A stretch of DNA of 64,000 nt, taken from Kluyvera genomosp. 3. Lineage in GTDB: Bacteria; Pseudomonadota; Gammaproteobacteria; Enterobacterales; Enterobacteriaceae. A program made the position numbers and the translations under genes. The stretch lies in contig CP022114.1 in NCBI GenBank assembly GCA_002211745.1, positions 2,202,645 to 2,266,644 of the forward strand, read 5' to 3'. The notes under the pieces are model-generated. The model ran no database searches. It was not told the origin of the DNA and saw nothing but the letters and a program-made list of their open reading frames with translations. Below, piece after piece: positions 9,273 through 21,005 of the stretch (positions within the stretch are counted from its first letter, which is position 1; each line of letters begins with the position of its first letter).

Positions 9273-10058
9273 ATGAAACCCTTAATTCAGGTCCAGGCCG
9301 TGAGCCAACGTTTCCATACTGCCAGCGGTGAGTTTCTGGCCTTACAGAACGTCTCTTTTGATATCCATGAAGGTGAAACGGTGAGCCTGATTGGCCACTC
9401 CGGCTGCGGTAAGTCGACGCTGCTTAACCTGATTGCCGGGATTACGCTGCCGACCGAGGGCGGGCTTATCTGCGATAACCGGGAGATCGCCGGTCCCGGC
9501 CGGAGCGCGCGGTAGTGTTCCAGAACCATTCGCTGCTGCCGTGGCTGACCTGCTTTGACAACGTCGCGCTGGCGGTGGACCACGTCTTTCGCCGCACGAT
9601 GAGCAAGGCCGAGCGTCAGGAGTGGATTGAACACAACCTCGACCGCGTACAGATGGGCACGCGATGCATAAGCGTCCGGGAGAAATCTCCGGCGGTATGA
9701 AGCAGCGCGTCGGCATCGCCCGCGCGCTGGCGATGAAACCGAAGGTGCTGCTGATGGACGAACCCTTTGGCGCGCTGGATGCGCTGACCCGCGCGCATCT
9801 GCAGGATTCGGTGATGCAGATTCAGCAGGCGTTGAACACCACCATCGTGCTGATTACTCACGACGTGGACGAAGCGGTACTGCTCTCTGACCGGGTGCTG
9901 ATGATGACCAACGGCCCGGCGGCGACGGTGGGCGAAATTCTCGATGTGAACCTGCAGCGTCCCGCAATAGGGTTCTGCTGGCGGACGACAGTCGTTACCA
10001 CCATCTGCGTCAGCAGATCCTGCATTTCCTCTACGAAAAACAGCCGAAAGCGGCGTAA
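9273..10058 (+). CDS. nasD: Nitrate ABC transporter ATP-binding protein NasD, three frame breaks
   Basis: ATPase of the NasFED importer. Walker A is GHSGCGKST (about residue 43), the signature is ISGGMKQR, and Walker B is [12 protein letters not shown], all visible. The ATG at 9273 follows AAGGAG. Missing bases: GGTCCCGG(G)CCGG near 9499, ATGGGC(C)ACGCG near 9660 and CGTCCC(C)GCA near 9965. Restored length is 262 aa, ending QPKAA. Only ten bases separate it from the nasC start. Confidence 0.92.
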
Positions 10059-10068
10059 GGGCGGGCCT

Positions 10069-11259
10069 ATGCGGAAACTGGTGATGATCGGCAACGGCAT
10101 GGCGGCAACCCGGCTGGCGGAAAAGCTGGTTGCGATGGCGCCGGGAATGTTTGCCATAACGATTATTGGCGATGAACCGCGCCCGGCTTACAACCGCATT
10201 CAGCTGTCACCGGTACTGGGGGCGAGAAAACGTTCCATCAGACGCGGCTGCTGCCTGAGGGCTGGTATGCCGAACACCGGGTTACCGTGCGTCACGGCGA
10301 GACGGTTCTCGAGGTCAATATGGCGACACGGCAGGTGCGTACCACCGCGCGTACGCTGGCATGGGATGAGCTGGTTTTCACCTGCGGCTCATCGCCGTTT
10401 CTGCCACCGCTGCCGGGGATCGATTTGCCGCACGTTTTTGCCTTTCGGACTCAGTCAGACGTTGAGGCGATTCTGGCCACGTCGGGTGATGCGGTGGTGA
10501 TCGGCGGCGGGTGCTGGGCGTCGAAGCGGCAGCAGCGCTGCGGCGTAATGGTGACAACGTCACGTTGGTGCACCGCAGCGACCGCCTGATGGAACAACAG
10601 CTCGACGCGCAGGCAGCGGCGCTGTTAACGCAGCGTTTGAAGGAGCGCGGTATTGCCTGCGCGCTCAACGCCGGCATTACGCAGATTACCCGCAGGCGGT
10701 GGTGCTTGACGACGGCCGCCGCATCCCGGCCCGCCGGGTCGTGATGGCCACCGGCGTGCGGCCCAATATCGCGCTGGCGCAGCGCAGCGGGCTGGCCTGC
10801 CAGCGCGGCATTGTGGTGGACAGGCAGCTGGCGACGGCGGTAGCGGGCGTCAGCGCCATTGGCGAATGCTGCGAAGTTGACGGACAAACCTTTGGCCTGG
10901 TCGCGCCCTGTATGCAGCAGGCGGAGGTGCTGGCGGCACGGCTGTGCGGCAAGCCTATCGCAGATTTCCGCTGGCAGGACGCCGGCACGCGACTCAAGGT
11001 CACCGGCATCGACCTGTTCAGCGCCGGAAAGGTACAGGCCGATGAGGGCGATGAGCAGTGGGCTTCACTCGACCCGCTGAGCGGTCATTACCGTCGCCTA
11101 CTGGTGCGTGACGGCAAGCTTTCTGGCGTATTGCTGTTAGGCGACTGCGCCAGCGCCGCGACCTTTACCGATTTACTGCACTCCACACAGCCTGCGCAAG
11201 CGGTTGGATCTTCGACCAATTCACGACGCAGCCGTCGGCTGCAGGAACGCAAACAATGA
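10069..11259 (+). CDS. nasC: Assimilatory nitrate reductase FAD/NADH electron-transfer subunit NasC, three frame breaks
   Basis: Flavoprotein that passes electrons from NADH to NasA in the cytoplasm. The FAD site [14 protein letters not shown] is near the N-terminus, the NAD(H) site [14 protein letters not shown] near residue 145, and the second FAD motif [18 protein letters not shown] near residue 265. Missing bases fall in GGGGG near 10222, GGCGGG near 10508 and ACCC near 10692. Restored length is about 397 aa. The stop TGA overlaps the nasB ATG (ATGA at 11256-11259). No rubredoxin-like cysteine domain is seen at the C-terminus. Confidence 0.9.
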
Positions 11260-14121
11260 CGAAATCAACCTTAGCGGTGGTCGGCACGGCATGGTCGGCC
11301 ACCATTTTCTTGAGCAGTGTGTCAGCCGTAATTTGCACCAGCAGTATCAGATTGTGGTTTTTGGCGAGGAGCGCTATGCCGCCTATGACCGCGTGCATCT
11401 GTCGGAGTATTTTGCCGGACGCAGCGCCGACTCGCTGTCGCTGGTAGCAGGGGATTTCTTTGCCGAGCACGGTATCGAACTGCGCCTGTCGCAGCGCGTG
11501 ACGGCGATTGATACCGAGGCGCGCCTGATTCGCGACGCCGACGGCCATGAACTGCATTGGACAAACTGGTGCTGGCGACCGGCTCATACCCGTTCGTGCC
11601 GCCCATTCCAGGCAACACGCTGGCGGGCTGTTTTGTCTATCGCACGCTGGACGATCTCGATGCGATTGCCGCCGCGCGCAAACCGCGCGCCGCGGCGTGG
11701 TTATCGGCGGCGGCCTGCTAGGCTGGAGGCGGCAAACGCGCTACGCCAGCTGGGACTGGAGACGCACGTGGTGGAGTTTGCGCCAAACCTGATGGCGGTG
11801 CAGCTCGACAACGGCGGCGCGGCGATGCTGCGTGAGAAAATTACTGAACTGGGCGTGAGCGTCCACACCAGCAAAGCCACTACCGGTATTACGGAGTCGG
11901 AAAATGGCCTGACGCTGAGCTTTGCCGACGGAGAAAGTTTGACCACCGATATGGTGGTGTTCTCGGCGGGATCCGCCCGCAGGATAGCCTGGCGCGCAGC
12001 GCGGGCTTGCGTCTCGGTGAGCGCGGCGGCATCGTCATTGATAACCAATGCCGTAGCTCCTGCGAGGATATCTACGCCATCGGCGAGTGTGCGCTGTGGG
12101 ACAACAAAATCTATGGTCTGGTGGCGCCTGGCTACCAGATGGCACGAGTCACGGCGTCCACGCTGGCGGGCGAGGCGGGCGAATTTACCGGCGCGGATAT
12201 GAGCACCAGGCTCAAGCTACTGGGCGTCGATGTGGCCTCGTTTGGCGATGCCCAGGGCCGCACCGCCGGCTGCCAGAGCTATCAGTGGATCCACGGCCCG
12301 GAGCAGATCTACAAAAAGATTGTCGTCAGCGGCGACGGGAAAACGCTGCTGGGCGGCGTGCTGGTCGGGACGCCAGCGATTACGCCACCTTATTGCAGAT
12401 GATGCTGAACGATATGGCGCTGCCTTCGCGCCCGGAATCGCTGATTTTGCCTGCGCTGGAAGGCAGTGCGCCGAAAGCGCTGGGCGTTGCGGCGTTGCCC
12501 GATAGCGCGCAGATCTGCTCGTGTCACAACGTCAGCAAAGGCGATATTTGTCAGGCGGTCAGTAACGGCGCGACCTCCCTCGGCGCGATTAAAAGCTGTA
12601 CCAAAGCGGCGACCGGCTGCGGCGGCTGCAGCGCGCTGGTGAAACAGGTGATGGAGTACCAGCTGGCGCAGCAGGGCGTTGAGGTGAAGAAGGATATCTG
12701 TGAACATTTTGCCTATTCGCGGCAGGAGATTTATCACCTTGTACGGGTCAATCGTATTCATACCTTCGAACAGCTGATTGCCCGTTACGGCCACGGTGAT
12801 GGCTGCGAGATTTGTAAACCGCTGGTGGGCTCGGTGCTGGCGTCCTGCTGGAATGAATATCTGCTGAAACCGGCGCATCTGCCGCTGCAGGATACCAACG
12901 ATCGCTACTTTGCCAATATTCAGAAGGACGGCACCTACTCGATTGTGCACGCATGCCCGCCGGCGAGGTAACGCCGGATGGCCTGATTGCTATCGGTCAG
13001 ATCGCCAAACGCTACGCGCTATACAGCAAAATCACCGGCGGCCAGCGAATTGACCTGTTTGGCGCGCGGCTGGAGCAGCTGCCGGAGATCTGGCGCGAGC
13101 TGCTCGACGCCGGATTTGAAACCGGCCACGCCTACGGGAAATCGCTGCGCACGGTGAAATCCTGCGTCGGCTCAACCTGGTGCCGCTACGGCGTGCAGGA
13201 CTCTACCGGGCTGGCGGTGACGCTGGAGCATCGCTATAAAGGGCTGCGTGCGCCGCACAAAATCAAAATGGCGGTCTCCGGCTGCACCCGCGAATGCGCC
13301 GAGGCGCAGGGCAAGGACGTGGGGTGATTGCCACCGACAAGGGCTGGAACCTCTATCTGTGCGGTAACGGCGGGATGAAGCCGCGCCACGCGGATCTGTT
13401 CGCCAGCGACCTTGATGACGCCACGCTGCTGCGCACCATCGACCGCTTCCTGATGTTCTATATCCGTACCGCCGACCGGTTACAGCGCACCAGCACGTGG
13501 ATGGATAATCTCGAAGGCGGCATCGAGTACCTTCGCAGCGTCATTATTGACGACTCGCTGGGCATCGGCGACGAGCTGGAGCAGGAAATGGCGCGGGTTA
13601 TCGACAGCTACCAGTGTGAATGGCAAACGACCCTCAACGATCCGCAGCGTCTGGCGCTGTTCCGCTCCTTCGTGAACAGCGATACGCCGGATGAAGCGGT
13701 ACAGCGTCACGCGGTGCGCGGCCAGCCGCAGTTAGCCGTGGTGAGCGAATTGCCGTCGCTGCCGGGTAGCCGCAAACCGTGGCAGGCCGTCTGTTCGCTT
13801 GAAGATATTCCGCCGCAGGCCGGTATTGGCGCGCGCCTCGGTGAGATGCAGATTGCGCTGTTCCGCCTTAACGATAAGGTTTACGCGCTGGATAACCAGG
13901 AACCGGGAAGTCAGGCCAATGTCCTGTCGCGCGGTATTCTGGGCGACGCGGGCGGCGAGCCGATCGTTATCTCGCCGTTGTACAAACAGCGCATCCGCCT
14001 GCGCGACGGGCGGCAGAGCGAGAGCGGCGAGCAGGTGGTGCGCGCATGGCCGGTGAAAATTGAAGACGGCACGGTATGGGTCGGTAACCAGGCGCTGGTT
14101 ATACGCGCGGAGGCCTCATGA
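11256..14121 (+). CDS. nasB: Assimilatory nitrite reductase NasB (NirB-NirD fusion), eight frame breaks
   Basis: NADH-dependent siroheme nitrite reductase that makes ammonium from nitrite. Domains in order: FAD/NAD(P)-binding part (VVGHGMVGHHFLEQC; IGGGLLGLEAANAL), a BFD-type [2Fe-2S] region (CSCHNVSKGDI ... CTKAATGCGGC), the siroheme/[4Fe-4S] core (KSCVGSTWCRYG and VSGCTRECAEAQGKDVGV, giving C-x5-C and C-x3-C), and a C-terminal NirD-like Rieske fold without cluster ligands (KPWQAVCSLEDIPP to the end). Breaks lie near 11288, 11560, 11694, 11722, 11970, 12369, 12947 and 13321. Restoring eight bases gives 957 aa. The nasA ATG overlaps its stop. Confidence 0.93.
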
Positions 14122-16718
14122 CGGAGACGAAAACCACCTGTCCTTATTGCGGCGTCGGCTGCGGCGTGCTGGCGCGGGTCAAGGACGGGATTGTGAGCGT
14201 GCAGGGCGATGAGCAGCATCCGGCAAACTTTGGCCGACTGTGCGTAAAAGGCGCGTCGCTGGCAGAAACCACCGGCCTGGAGGGGCGCTTATTGCACCCG
14301 CAGCTGGATGGCGAACGGGTCAGCTGGCCGCAGGCGCTGACGGCGGCAGGCGAACGCCTCAGGGCGATTATCGAGCAGTACGGCCCGCAGGCCGTTGCCT
14401 TTTACGCCTCTGGCCAGCTGCTGACCGAAGACTATTACGCCGCCAACAAGCTGATGAAGGGATTTATTGGCGCGGGCAATATCGATACCAACTCCCGACT
14501 GTGCATGTCATCGGCGGTGACCGGGTATAAACGCGCTTTTGGCGCGGATGTCGTGCCGTGCAGCTACGAGGACGTTGAAGGTAGCGATCTGGTGATTCTG
14601 GTGGGGTCCAACGCCGCCTGGGCGCATCCGGTGCTCTATCAACGGCTGGTGCAGGCAAAGCAGAATCGGCCTGAGATGAAGGTCGTGGTGATTGACCCAC
14701 GGCGTACCGCGACCTGCGATATTGCCGACCGCCATCTGGCCATTGCGCCGGGTACCGACGGCGGGCTGTTTGTCGGTTTGCTCCACGCGCTGGCAGAACA
14801 CGGTATCGTTGACGAACGCTATGCCGATACCCCCGCTGCGCTGGCGGCTGCCGAAGGCTGGACGGTCGAGAAAGTCGCTGACTTTTGCGGGCTGCCGCAG
14901 AACGACGTGCAGGCGTTTTATCAGGAATTTATCGCCGCGCCGCGGGCTATCACGCTCTATACCATGGGCATTAACCAGTCTTCGAGCGGCAGCGATAAAT
15001 GTAACGCCATCATTAATGTGCATCTGGCCAGCGGTAAATTTGCCCGTGAAGGATGCGGCCCGTTTTCGCTGACCGGACAGCCAAATGCCATGGGCGGGCG
15101 CGAAGTCGGCGGGTTAGCGACCATGCTGGCGGCGCACATGAACTTTGAACCGGCGGATCTTGCCCGCGTGGCGCGCTTCTGGGGCAGTGAGCGTCTGGCG
15201 CAGACGCCGGGGCTGATGGCGGTGGATCTGTTTAGCGCCATTGGACGTGGTGAGGTGAAGGCGGTATGGATTATGGGCACCAACCGGCAGTGTCGCTGCC
15301 GGATAGCCATGCGGTAAGTCAGGCGCTGGCGGGCTGCCCGCTGGTGATTGTCTCTGAAGTCGCTGCGGATACCGAGACGTCGCGCTATGCCGACATTCGT
15401 TTTCCGGCGCTGGGCTGGGGGAAAAAAACGGCACCGTCACCAACTCAGAGCGCCGTATCTCCCGGCAGCGGGCGTTTTTACCTCCGCCGGGAGACGCGCG
15501 CCCGGACTGGTGGATCATCGCCCAGGTTGCCGGGCAGTTGGGCTACGCACAGGCGTTCGGCTGGCAGCATCCGCATGAAGTTTTCAGCGAGCATGCGGCG
15601 CTGTCCGGCTTCGAGAACGATGGCGAACGGGCGTTTGATATCAGCGGGCTTGCCGAGCTGACCCGCGCGCAGTGGGATGCGTTGGCCCCGTGCGCTGGCC
15701 GGTGGCGCGCCGCGGGCATCCTCTCGATCTGTCGCGCGGCTGGCGCAGCGACGGCCAGCTACGCATGGTGCCGGTCACGCCGGGTGAGATGCGGGCGCGC
15801 CGCCAGCCGTTGTATCCGCTGATCCTCAACAGCGGGCGGGTGCGCGACCAGTGGCATACCATGACCCGTACCGGTAACGTGCCGCGTCTGATGCAGCATA
15901 TTGCGCAGCCGATTGTCGAGATTGCCCGCAGGATGCGGCCCATTTCTCGTTACAGCATGGCGGGCTGGCGCGAGTGAGTTCACCGCGCGGGGTGATGGTG
16001 GCTCGGGTTGTTGTCTCTGATGCTCAACGCCCGGGTTCGCTGTTTACGCCGATGCACTGGAACGACTGTTTTGCCCGCCAGGGTAAAGTTAACAGTCTGG
16101 TCGCGCCGGTGGTCGATCCGCACTCCGGGCAGCCGGAAAGTAAACAAACGGCGGTGCGGATCGCGCCATGGTTGCCGCAGTGGCAGGGCGAACTGTTCTC
16201 GCGCGTGTCGCTTGCGCTGCCGCGACATATGCACTGGTGGCGCAAAGCCGCACCGGGCTACATCATTTAACACTGTGCGGCGAACGCGACATTCAGGCGG
16301 CGCTACTGGCGACCTGCCAGCACCACGGCTGGCAGGTTCAGGTCGCCAGCCTTGGGGAAACCTGGCATCTGCTGGCGTGGCTTGAGGGCGGTTAATGCTG
16401 GGCTTCTGGAGCAGCAAAACGCTGCCGGAGATTGACGTCGCGCTGATTTCCCGCGCCTTTGCCGAGGCCCCGCAGACCCTGACTGAGCGGCATACGCTGC
16501 TGGGTGGGCGCGATATGGCGCGTCCGGCGACGGGGAAAATTGTGTGTAGCTGTTTCAGTATAGGTGAAAAAAACATCACGGAAGCCATTGAAAAACAAGG
16601 GTGTTCGACGGTCGCCGAACTGGGATGTCGCCTGAAATGCGGCACCAACTGCGGTTCCTGTATTCCCGAGCTGAAGGCGCTGCTGGCCTGCACTGTGCGG
16701 CAAACGACGATTTCATAG
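14118..16718 (+). CDS. nasA: Assimilatory nitrate reductase catalytic subunit NasA, multiple frame breaks
   Basis: Molybdopterin-guanine-dinucleotide nitrate reductase of the cytoplasmic NasA/NarB type. The [4Fe-4S] motif is at the start (CPYCGVGCGVLA ... GRLCVKGASL). Molybdopterin segments follow (NTNSRLCMSSAV, GANAAW-like VGSNAAWAHPV, YTMGINQSSSG). The C-terminus carries an extra BFD-like [2Fe-2S] domain (CSCFSIGEKNITEAI ... CRLKCGTNCGSCIPELK), found in enterobacterial NasA. The frame is open to about 15290 and then broken eight or more times up to 16395, mainly at G/C runs; the joined reading is about 866-870 aa. Last gene of the operon. Confidence 0.9.
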
Positions 16719-16835
16719 CCATTCAGTCTATTCCTGGAATGCGGCGCGAAGGCTGAAGGATAAGGGTAAAGGCGGTAAACTAAAGGCTTTGGGGTCGCTG
16801 ATTTCTGACTCCTGTTTGTCGCTGGCTATGAGGTT

Positions 16836-18216
16836 GTGGTTTTGTCTTTGCGTTTTTATTCGTCATTTCTCGTCCTGCTGGTGCTGACCAGCGGCAGCGC
16901 GCGGGCGCGGCAGAACTTTGTTGAAGAGGCGAAACATCCTTTCGATAATCTGCCGGATCTCGGCATCGCGCCGGAAAATCGCGAGGGCGAAAAACAGTTT
17001 GCCGAAATGGTGAAGTCTTTTGGCGAAGCCAGCATGACGATAACGGCCTGGACACCGGCGAACAGGCGCGACTTTTTGCGCTCACGCAGGTGCAGGAGAA
17101 GCTGAATAGCGAAGTGAACCAACAACTGGGTAGCTGGCTTTCGCCCTGGGGCAATACGGATTTTCAGATGCTGGTGGATGAGAAGGGTAAGTTTACCGGT
17201 AGCCACGGCAGTTGGTTTGTGCCGTTACAGGACAACACCGCTATCTCACCTGGACCCAGATAGGGTTAAGCCAACAGGACGAAGGAACGGTAGGGAACCT
17301 CGGCGTCGGCCAGCGTTGGGTCGCCGGCGATGGTTGCTGGGCTATAACACCTTTTACGATAGCCTGTTGGGGATGATCTCAACCGTGGCGGCGTTGGCGC
17401 GGAGGCCTGGGGTGAAAATCTGCGCTTTTCAGCCAACTACTACCATCCGCTTCATGCCTGGGAAAACAGCGGCACGACGCTACAACAGCGTATGGCGCGC
17501 GGCTACGATGTGACCGCACAGGCCTGGATCCCGCCTGGAACCACATTAATACCAGCCTGAGCGTGGAGCAGTACTTCGGCGATAGCGTCGATCTGTTCCG
17601 CAGCGGTACGGGGTACCATAACCGGTCGCGGTTTCGCTTGGCCTTAACTATACCCCATTCCACTTCTGACCTTTAGCGCTCAGCACAAGCAGGGAGAGAG
17701 TGGGGTGAATCAAAACAATCTTGGCATGAAGGTGAATTTCCGCTTCGGTGTGCCGCTGAAAAAGCAGTTAGCGGCTGATGAAGTCGCGCAAACGCGCACC
17801 CTGCGCGGCAGCCGCTACGATGCGCCAGAGCGCAATAGCTTGCCGGTGATGGAGTATCGACAGCGTAAGAGTCTGACGGTCTATCTGGCGACGCCGCCGT
17901 GGAACCTGAGCAGCTACGAAACGGTCGAGCTTAAACTTCAGATACACGACGAGTACGGCGTGAAATCGCTGACCTGGCAAGGTGATACTACCGCGCTCAG
18001 CCTGACGCCGCCGGCGTCGAATAACAGCACCGACGGTGGAGCATCATTATGCCGCGTGGGATTATACGCAAGGGCCAGCAATACCTGGCATCTGTCGGTG
18101 GTGGTGGAAGATAAGAAGGGCAGCGTGTTACCTCCAATGAGATCACGCTGGCGTTGACCGAGCCGGTCGTCAGCTTTGCGCCGATGGAAAATGGCTGGTC
18201 GGGCATGACGCCTTAA
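16836..18216 (+). CDS. ychO: Invasin-like outer-membrane protein YchO, heavily frame-broken
   Basis: Inverse-autotransporter/intimin-like beta-barrel protein. The segments match E. coli YchO in order: signal-like [19 protein letters not shown]-type [101 protein letters not shown], then an Ig-like end. The GTG at 16836 is the likely start. About nine breaks occur, including some outside G/C runs (for example near 17038 and 17340), so a real pseudogene cannot be excluded. Residues NNNDG between FDN and LPDLG of the E. coli protein are absent. Convergent with narL, as in E. coli. Confidence 0.75.
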
Positions 18217-18250
18217 TTGTGCGTGACAGGAGCTGTCACGACAATTAAGG
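18211..18250. terminator. bidirectional terminator between ychO and narL
   Basis: Near-perfect 40-base inverted repeat: CCTTAATTGT and ACAATTAAGG outside, CGTGACAG and CTGTCACG inside. It begins in the last ychO codons and ends ten bases before the narL stop. Confidence 0.75.
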
Positions 18251-18259
18251 AGCGGGCAG

Positions 18260-18908
18260 TCAGAAAATACGTTCCTGATGTACCAGACCGCGGCTTCAAC
18301 GCGCGATTTCAGCTTCATTTTCTTCAACATATGCTTCACGTGCACCTTGACGGTGCTTTCGGTGATGTCCAGGCGACGAGCGATCATCTTATTCGGCAGG
18401 CCTTGAGCGATCAGTTTCAGAATATCGCGTTCGCGTGGCGTCAGTTGGTTGATGTCACGATCTGAAGTGGCGCGGTTGGCGCGCAGGCTGGCAGCCAGAA
18501 CCGGGGTTAACGCTTCGCTCAGAACCATTTCGCCGCGGCGGCCTGTTGCAGAGCTTTCAGCAGATCCTCCGGCTCCATATCTTTTAGCAGATAGCCGTCG
18601 GCACCGCGTTTGAGCGCAGTGACGACGTCTTCTTCATGGTTAGAAACGCTGAAAACCACCACGCGGCCAGAGAGTGATTTCTCGCGCAGCTTGTCGAGGG
18701 TTTCCAGACCGTTCATGCCGGGCATGTTGAGATCGAGCAAAATCAGATCCGGATCGAGCGCTTCTGCCAGTTCAATGCCTTGCTCGCCGTTGCTGGCTTC
18801 GCCCACAACCTGTATATCCGATGCCATACTGACCAACTGTTTTACGCCAGTACGCAGCATGGGATGATCGTCAATTAGCAGGATGGTAGCCCGTTCCTGA
18901 TTACTCAT
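18260..18908 (-). CDS. narL: Nitrate/nitrite response regulator NarL, two frame breaks
   Basis: Response regulator of the NarX/NarL pair. It has a receiver domain with the phospho-acceptor in [11 protein letters not shown] (about residue 59) and a LuxR/FixJ-type helix-turn-helix ([26 protein letters not shown], cut here: residues about 153-180). Missing G residues near 18524 (GCGGGC) and near 18288 (TGGG) reconnect [12 protein letters not shown] and VWVHQERIF. Restored length is 216 aa, as in E. coli. Its start overlaps the end of narX by 8 bases, so the two are translationally coupled. Binding sites for it are seen upstream of narK and narG. Confidence 0.96.
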
Positions 18909-20696
18909 GGATTTCTCCTTGGAAAGTTGAAAGCGATTTTTCAGGGATAAACGAGACCACGACTTCAGTGCCGCCGCTTTCACGGCGACGAACCTGGCAA
19001 TCGCCACGCAGGCTCTGCGCGCGGTCACGCATAATAATAAGACCATAATGGTTGCTGCGTTCAGCGTGCAGCGGCACACCGCAGCCGTTATCCGCCACCA
19101 CCAGTTTGACCTGATTACCCTGTTGGGTAACGGTCACCTTAACGTCGCTGGCCTGTGAATGCTTCAGCGCATTGCTGAGTGCCTCACGGGCAATTTGCAG
19201 CACGTGAATGGCCTGATGCGACGGGACGTAGCGGGCGGTAGCTGATAGTCCAGCTGGACCGGGAAACCAAAGTGTTTGCTGTATTCCAGACAACTGGACT
19301 CCAGTGCCGGGCGCAGACCCGACTCGGTCAGCTTCAGGCGGAAAGTGGTCAGCAGCTCGCGCAGTTGCGCCCACGAGGTGTTTAGCTCGTTACGGACCTG
19401 GCCAAGCAGTTCGCGGCTTTCTGCGGACGACTGTTCGTTCTGCATCATTTGCAGACAGCTGACCTGCATTTTCATACATGAGAGCGATTGGGCGATGGAG
19501 TCGTGCAGCTCGCGGGCAATGGTGGCGCGCTCTTCCATAACGATGAGCTGTTGCTGACGCTCCAGCTGTTTATCCAGCGCCAGCGTCGAGGTCAACTGCT
19601 CGAGCAGCGTGTCGACCAATTGCTGCTGATCGTGGCTCAGCTCGCGACCATGGGCAGGGTGGCCAGCAGAATGCCATACTGATTGCGAGGGTCGGTAAGA
19701 CGCCATTTGAGCGTCGCGCCTTCGGTCGCCGACATATCAACGTCCCGTGGACACAGGTAACAGCCTTTATCGTCGCATTCCCAGCCTGAATGGCAGCTAA
19801 ATTCCTGGTGGTTCTCTTCATCTTCAGTGTCGTAGACCCGCACTTCAATTTCCCGTAGCGGCGTCAGCTGTTGCAGGCCGTTCAATACCGGTGAGATACG
19901 CTCGCACAGCGGTGCGCTGCTGTGTAGCGGCGGTTAGCCTGCCACAGGAAGGAGAGAATGGCGTTTTTCTGCTCCAGACCGGCGGTTTTTTCCTGCACCC
20001 GGCGTTCCAGCGATGCATAGCTTTCGGCCAGTTCGGCAGACATGTTGTTCAGCGCCATGCCCAGAGTTGCCATTTCATTACGTCCGCCGATCTGCGCGCG
20101 ATAGGTAAAATCACGATGACTGATGGCTTCTGCCATACGCAGAAGCTGACGCCACGGATGCAGCAGGCGTGTACGTAGCCAGAAGACGGTGAAAATAAAC
20201 AGCACGGCCATGAAAAAAGCCATCAGGCGGTGCATCCACACCACGTGAGAGATGCGCTCTTCGGTGGTGTGATCGAAAACGGTGACTAACTGATTAATGC
20301 GGTCGACGAAGCCCGAGACATCGGCATTCACTTCATCCTGGCTTTGTGCGCCGCGAATGTCGGGCGCCAGATGATTCAGCCAGTACTGCTGTAGCGCTTT
20401 GAGCTGTGCCACCTGGCCATCACGTTCCGCCGCCAGCTGTAACTCCGGGCTGAAGACGGTTTTTTGCATTTCATCAAACAAGGGCTGGTCGTGCTCTTGC
20501 ACGGGAATGGCCGCCAGCAGACGGTAGCTCTGCATACGCAGGGAGCCTGCCTGGTTAATGGCGTGCGCGCTGCCCTGGACGCCGTTGACCAGGCGTGCGG
20601 AAATCATCATGCTGGCCACCCGATGAGGGTAGAGAGCAGGACGATGAGGGCCAGTTGATTCACCAGCGTGAGTGGTGTAAAAAAGCGTCTAAACAT
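18901..20696 (-). CDS. narX: Nitrate/nitrite sensor histidine kinase NarX, four frame breaks
   Basis: Inner-membrane sensor kinase for nitrate and nitrite. The periplasmic sensor carries the conserved P-box-like [22 protein letters not shown] second membrane segment ([16 protein letters not shown]), a HAMP/linker, the cysteine cluster [10 protein letters not shown], the HPK7 phospho-acceptor [11 protein letters not shown] and the ATPase motifs [11 protein letters not shown] and DNGCGVP follow. Missing bases lie near 20622 (GGGG), 19926 (CC), 19651 (GGG) and 19229 (CCCC). Restored length is about 599 aa, near the usual 598. The start ATG at 20696 gives [14 protein letters not shown]. Confidence 0.95.
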
Positions 20697-20932
20697 TGTG
20701 CGTTACAGCTCCTGACGGAAGGCTCTCCGGCGAGTGGCGTTATTTTCGACTATCGCCTGGAGTATACCCATACCCACAAAGGGTTACCCCTTTATTTCCA
20801 TAATAGTCAATGTGTCAGGAGGCAGGGGTAGCAGCGTAACAGCCACGTGAAATGACAGGTTTTTTTAGGCAACAAAGGCTACTCCTTAAGGATGATGCTG
20901 TTTTTTTGCCCATTCTGTAGCCCACTTTTCCT
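20697..20932. promoter_or_regulatory. narX-narK divergent control region with NarL-type heptamers
   Basis: Intergenic space holding several TACYYMT-type heptamers: TACCCAT near 20765, TACCCAC near 20771, TACCCCT near 20785 and a reverse AGGGGTA near 20824. Clusters like this bind NarL upstream of narK in E. coli. No gene is seen. Confidence 0.6.
20880..20895 (+). promoter_or_regulatory. NarL 7-2-7 site upstream of narK
   Basis: TACTCCT, two bases, then AGGATGA: an inverted pair of NarL/NarP heptamers in the spacing preferred by NarL. The right half deviates from the consensus. It is about 52 bases upstream of the FNR site centre. Confidence 0.6.
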
Positions 20933-20946
20933 TTGATTTATATCAA
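20933..20946 (+). promoter_or_regulatory. FNR site of narK
   Basis: TTGATTTATATCAA matches the FNR consensus TTGATNNNNATCAA perfectly. It is centred 67 bases before the narK ATG, suitable for class II activation at about -41.5. Confidence 0.88.
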
Positions 20947-21005
20947 CTTACCTCGTGGTGTAAACCCTAATGTGGCGAGGTTGATATTAATAATCAGAGG
21001 TGTCT

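Noticed and set aside
5708-16718. The nas operon as a set of pseudogenes
   Set aside because: All frame breaks are single-base losses in G/C runs and the catalytic motifs are complete on both sides of each break; nasF and the regulatory leader are perfect.
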